Source of the DNA: an uncultured Georgenia sp.
GTDB lineage: Bacteria; Actinomycetota; Actinomycetes; Actinomycetales; Actinomycetaceae
Assembly: GCF_937958535.1 (NCBI RefSeq)
Contig: NZ_CALGNQ010000125.1
Location: 1 to 30,845 of the forward strand
Reading direction: 5' to 3'
DNA: 30,845 bases
The notes under the pieces are model-generated. The model did no database searches. It was not told the origin of the DNA and saw nothing but the letters and a program-made list of their open reading frames with translations. This document shows positions 28,338-30,845 of this stretch, in pieces; position 1 is the stretch's first letter; the number at the start of each line of letters is the position of its first letter. Position numbers and translations under genes: made by a program.

Positions 28338-29623
28338 AGCCCTGTCCCGTCCCCGTCGGGGTAGGTCACCGTCCCGTCGCGGACCGACACCAGCCCGGGG
28401 TGCCGCCGCGCGAGGTCGGCGTTGGAGTCCGGGGCGTACTGGCGGCTGTTGAGCTCGAGATGACGGCGCGTCAGGGGCAGCTCGGCGACCAGCCGGGCGG
28501 AGTGGGCCAGCGCCCAGGAGCTGGCGGTGAGATCCTGCACCACACACCACAGACCGCGTGCCCGGGCGACGGTCGCCGCCACGAGCGCCGCGGTCTGGCC
28601 CTTCGCCGCCTTGACCACGACGCCGCTCCACCCCCGGTCGGCCAGGTCGAGGAGCCCGGTGAGCCGGTCGAAGCCCTCGTCGAGCACGGTCGGGACGCGT
28701 CCGGACAGCTCTCGCAGGGCCGCCGCGTCCGGGTCGGACGTGCGCGCCACCGGCTGCTCGAGGTAGTCCACCGCCGCGGCGGCCGCCGGTGAGAGCCGGG
28801 CGACCTCCTCGAGCAGCCGGAGCGCCACCTGCGGGCCGCTGCAGCCCGCGTTCGGGTCGAGCGCCAGGACCACGCGGTCCTGGTGCCGGGCCGCGACGTC
28901 GTGGACCGCCACCACCCGCTCGGCGTCGGCGGCCGGGTCGGCACCGACGAGCTTGAGCTTGAGGTGGTGCGGGCGCTCCCGGCGCAGCCAGGTCTCCAGG
29001 TCCGCCGGCCCGTCGGCCGGGCTCAGCGGGTCCCCGACACCGACGACGTGCTGGACCGCCAGGTGCCGCCGCGGCGCGACGAGGACGTCGCCGGGGAAGG
29101 TGCCGCGCAGGCCGGGGTCCAGCCAGGACAGGTCCTGGGCCAGGTGGTCCGCGGTGGCCATGGCGAGCGAGGAGCGGCCCGCCGCCCGTCCCCAGGCGTC
29201 GTGCAGCGCGTTGTCCACGGCCCCCACCGCGAGCAGCCCCGCGAGGCGCGGGACGGCCTCCGCGCCCGGGCCCGCCGCGGTCGCGAGGACGCCGTCGAGG
29301 TCGGCGGTGAGCCGGCGCCAGGTCTCGACGGGGTCGGCGCACGGGGCCTCGAGCGCGGCATCGACGTACCGGCGCACCAGCGTGCGCAGCACCTCGTCAC
29401 GGGCCGGCACGGGCAGGTCGCCGTGCGGCCAGGCCCAGGGCACCGACAGGACGCTCTGTCCGTGGCCGCGGGCCCGCCGCCCGTGACGGGTCTCGACGTC
29501 GAGGGTCACCTCGGCGATGGTGAAGAAGTCGATCGGCCGGCCGCTGATGACGAAGGGGCGGGCGAGCCGCACCTCGCGGAAGGCGACGACGGCGTCCCGC
29601 GCCCTGATGTCAGTGTCGTGCAC
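28322..29623 (-). CDS. Enolase-superfamily (mandelate racemase/muconate lactonizing type) protein, 433 aa
   Basis: Acid-sugar dehydratase-type enzyme. The capping domain is followed by a barrel with all expected residues: Lys222 and Lys224 (HLKLKLVG), metal ligands Asp256 (LALDPNAG), Glu289 (YLEQP) and Asp315 (VLDEG), and Lys338 (VVVKAAKGQ) at the opposite face. The paired lysines fit a dehydratase, racemase or cycloisomerase. The GTG start is one base after the upstream stop; no strong ribosome site is seen, so translational coupling is assumed and the start is uncertain. It is co-transcribed with the 2-hydroxyacid dehydrogenase under operator O9, and overlaps the SGNH gene by 16 bp at its 3' end. 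It probably produces a 2-keto-3-deoxy acid that the DapA-like enzyme could use. Confidence 0.85.
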   Translation of the reverse strand: MHDTDIRARDAVVAFREVRLARPFVISGRPIDFFTIAEVTLDVETRHGRRARGHGQSVLSVPWAWPHGDLPVPARDEVLRTLVRRYVDAALEAPCADPVETWRRLTADLDGVLATAAGPGAEAVPRLAGLLAVGAVDNALHDAWGRAAGRSSLAMATADHLAQDLSWLDPGLRGTFPGDVLVAPRRHLAVQHVVGVGDPLSPADGPADLETWLRRERPHHLKLKLVGADPAADAERVVAVHDVAARHQDRVVLALDPNAGCSGPQVALRLLEEVARLSPAAAAAVDYLEQPVARTSDPDAAALRELSGRVPTVLDEGFDRLTGLLDLADRGWSGVVVKAAKGQTAALVAATVARARGLWCVVQDLTASSWALAHSARLVAELPLTRRHLELNSRQYAPDSNADLARRHPGLVSVRDGTVTYPDGDGTGLYGFA

Positions 29624-29624
29624 G

Positions 29625-30635
29625 TCAGGCCAGCCGGTCGTAGCCGTCCGCGGTGACCTCGAAGCGCAGGGTGCCGTCGGTGAGGAAGCCGGCCACCTCG
29701 CGCAGCACCGTGGCGCCCTGCGCGAACCGTGCCTCGACCGTGCCGCCGGCGACGTGCGGGGTGAGGATGACGTTGGGCAGCCCGAGGAGGGGGCTGGTCG
29801 GCGGCAGCGGCTCCTCGTCGAAGACGTCGAGCCCGGCACGCAGCCGCCCGGCGACGAGCTCGTCGGTGAGCGCCGGCTCGTCGACGACGGCGGAGCGGGC
29901 GGTGTTGACGACGACCGCGCCGTCCGGCAGCAGGGCGAGCATCTCCCGGCTGACGAGATGTCGCGTCTCCGGTGTCGCCGGCGCGTGGACGGCCAGGACG
30001 TCGACGCCGCGGCACAGCGCGGCCAGGTCGGTGAGCTCGACCCCCAGGGCGGCGGCTTCTGCGGGCGTGGCGTACGGGTCGTAGGCGACGACGTCGGTCG
30101 CTCCCAGGCCGCGGACCATACGCACGTAGTGACGGCCGGTGCGGCTGAGGCCGACGACCCCGATCCGCTGGTGGGCGATCCCGTTGCCGAGCAGGCCGTT
30201 GCCGCCGGCGAACCAGTCCCGGGTGCGCTGCAGCCCACGGTCGTGGGTGTGCAGGTTGCGGAGCAGGGCGAGGGTGAGGGTGACGGCCAGCTCCGCGACC
30301 GGCAGGGCCATGGCGTCCGACCCGCCCTGCGCGAGCCGGAGCGTGCCGTCCATGAGGACCTCGCGGGGGAAGAGCTTGCGCACCGACCCGGCGGAGTGGA
30401 CGGCGAGCCGCAGCCGGGAGCCACGGAGCCGGTCGGGCGGGAACGTCGCGGTGCTCCACGAGGTGATGAGGACGTCGTACTCGTCGGCGACGCCTGCCGG
30501 AACCTCCACCGGGCCGCTCCCGCCGGCGACGACGAGCTCGCCGAGGTCGGCGAGCTCCCGCTGGGTCGCGGGGGCGTAGAGCAGGTCGAGCTCCTCGGTG
30601 CTCACCGCGGCGTAGATTCGGGCGCGCTCGACCAT
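29625..30635 (-). CDS. D-isomer-specific 2-hydroxyacid dehydrogenase, 336 aa
   Basis: NAD(P)-dependent oxidoreductase of the phosphoglycerate/glyoxylate/hydroxypyruvate reductase family. The catalytic residues are in place: Arg247 (NTARSAVVDE), a Glu in GLDVFDEEP (274-275) and His294 (LTPHVAGGT). The coenzyme loop GLSRTG (162-167) has Ser164 instead of the second Gly. AAGGAG stands four bases before the ATG. First gene of a two-gene operon behind a perfect operator, so it belongs to the main regulon. It may reduce a keto-acid product of the glycan pathway, such as hydroxypyruvate or glyoxylate, or act on a sugar acid; sequence alone does not decide. Confidence 0.87.
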   Translation of the reverse strand: MVERARIYAAVSTEELDLLYAPATQRELADLGELVVAGGSGPVEVPAGVADEYDVLITSWSTATFPPDRLRGSRLRLAVHSAGSVRKLFPREVLMDGTLRLAQGGSDAMALPVAELAVTLTLALLRNLHTHDRGLQRTRDWFAGGNGLLGNGIAHQRIGVVGLSRTGRHYVRMVRGLGATDVVAYDPYATPAEAAALGVELTDLAALCRGVDVLAVHAPATPETRHLVSREMLALLPDGAVVVNTARSAVVDEPALTDELVAGRLRAGLDVFDEEPLPPTSPLLGLPNVILTPHVAGGTVEARFAQGATVLREVAGFLTDGTLRFEVTADGYDRLA

Positions 30636-30665
30636 CGGACTCCTTCGTGCTCGGCTGTCCGCGCC

Positions 30666-30695
30666 AGCCTAGGGAGGGTCCCGCCCTGAATGCAA
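30666..30695 (-). promoter_or_regulatory. Predicted promoter of the dehydrogenase-dehydratase operon
   Basis: On the minus strand TTGCAT (30690-30695) and TAGGCT (30666-30671) are spaced by 18 bp, with the -35 box formed from the operator arm. Confidence 0.55.
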
Positions 30696-30704
30696 GCGGT
30701 TGCA
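30691..30704. promoter_or_regulatory. LacI-family operator O9 (TGCAACCGCTTGCA on minus)
   Basis: Perfect copy overlapping the predicted -35 box of the dehydrogenase-dehydratase operon. Confidence 0.87.
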
Positions 30705-30717
30705 CGAGTCCCGTGGC

Positions 30718-30737
30718 GCCCGACCCGTGCGTCGGGC
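30718..30737 (-). terminator. Short hairpin after the FKBP gene
   Basis: A 7-bp stem (30718-30724 with 30731-30737) with a 6-nt loop, a few bases past the FKBP stop; a modest terminator candidate. Confidence 0.4.
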
Positions 30738-30744
30738 CCCGGGG

Positions 30745-30845
30745 CTACTCCACCCCGACGATGTCGACGACGAAGACGAGCGTGTCCTCGCCGCCGATCC
30801 CGGCCTGGGGCACGCCGCGGGGGCCGTAGCCGTGCTCCGGCGGGA
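30745..30845 (-). CDS. FKBP-type peptidyl-prolyl isomerase, C-terminal fragment
   Basis: Only the last 32 residues and the TAG stop are in the window; the rest lies beyond the right edge. The end GYGPRGVPQAGIGGEDTLVF followed by VVDIVGVE matches the closing strands of the FKBP fold. This is a general protein-folding enzyme and appears unrelated to the sugar locus, marking its right boundary. Confidence 0.75.
   Translation of the reverse strand, partial: PPEHGYGPRGVPQAGIGGEDTLVFVVDIVGVE

Overview
The window is uniformly high-GC DNA with SD-type ribosome binding sites, tightly packed and often overlapping genes, GTG starts and several LacI-family signals. This fits an actinobacterium, probably of the Micrococcales type; the species cannot be told from the sequence. 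No rRNA, tRNA, CRISPR array, transposase or phage gene was seen. The window is essentially one sugar (glycan) utilisation locus. Only the FKBP-type isomerase tail at the right edge looks unrelated.

Layout: (1) 1-1368, minus: nagA-like (cut by the window edge) and nagB, divergent from an AGE-family sugar epimerase (1517-2806), which overlaps tail-to-tail with a LacI regulator (2754-3734). (2) 4053-7190: sugar-binding lipoprotein and two ABC permeases, with no ATPase gene, closed by a strong hairpin. (3) 7264-12866: two Gfo/Idh/MocA oxidoreductases on minus, divergent from two more on plus, followed by an alpha/beta hydrolase and an SGNH hydrolase. (4) 13001-24044: four large secreted paralogues (821, 982, 830 and 831 aa), each with a signal peptide, a beta-propeller-like region and a C-terminal 'GP' solenoid with four conserved cysteines. 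The decayed remnant of a fifth lies between the third and fourth in map order. (5) 24254-28337: a second LacI regulator divergent from an NAD-epimerase / DapA-like aldolase / SGNH hydrolase operon. (6) 28322-30635, minus: a 2-hydroxyacid dehydrogenase and an enolase-superfamily dehydratase. (7) 30745-end: the C-terminus of an FKBP-type PPIase.

The most striking feature is regulatory. A 14-bp operator, TGCAACCGCTTGCA or a one- to two-base variant, occurs nine times (plus one degenerate copy), and only between genes. It sits at the promoters of nagB/epimerase, lacI/binding protein, the divergent oxidoreductases, the first propeller gene, the last propeller gene, and the dehydrogenase/dehydratase pair. 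At several of these the TTGC of an operator arm appears to serve as the -35 box, 17-18 bp from a TAnnnT -10 box. This ties uptake, secreted proteins and intracellular catabolism into one regulon, most likely under the LacI protein at 2754-3734.

Working model (inference): the four secreted propeller-solenoid proteins bind or depolymerise an external glycan. The ABC importer takes up fragments, using an ATPase encoded elsewhere. Oxidoreductases, esterase-like hydrolases, epimerases, the dehydratase and the aldolase convert modified or acidic sugars, and NagA/NagB feed amino-sugar phosphate into glycolysis. The window holds no recognisable glycoside hydrolase or classical polysaccharide lyase, so the propeller-solenoid family is the prime candidate for an undescribed glycan-active system.
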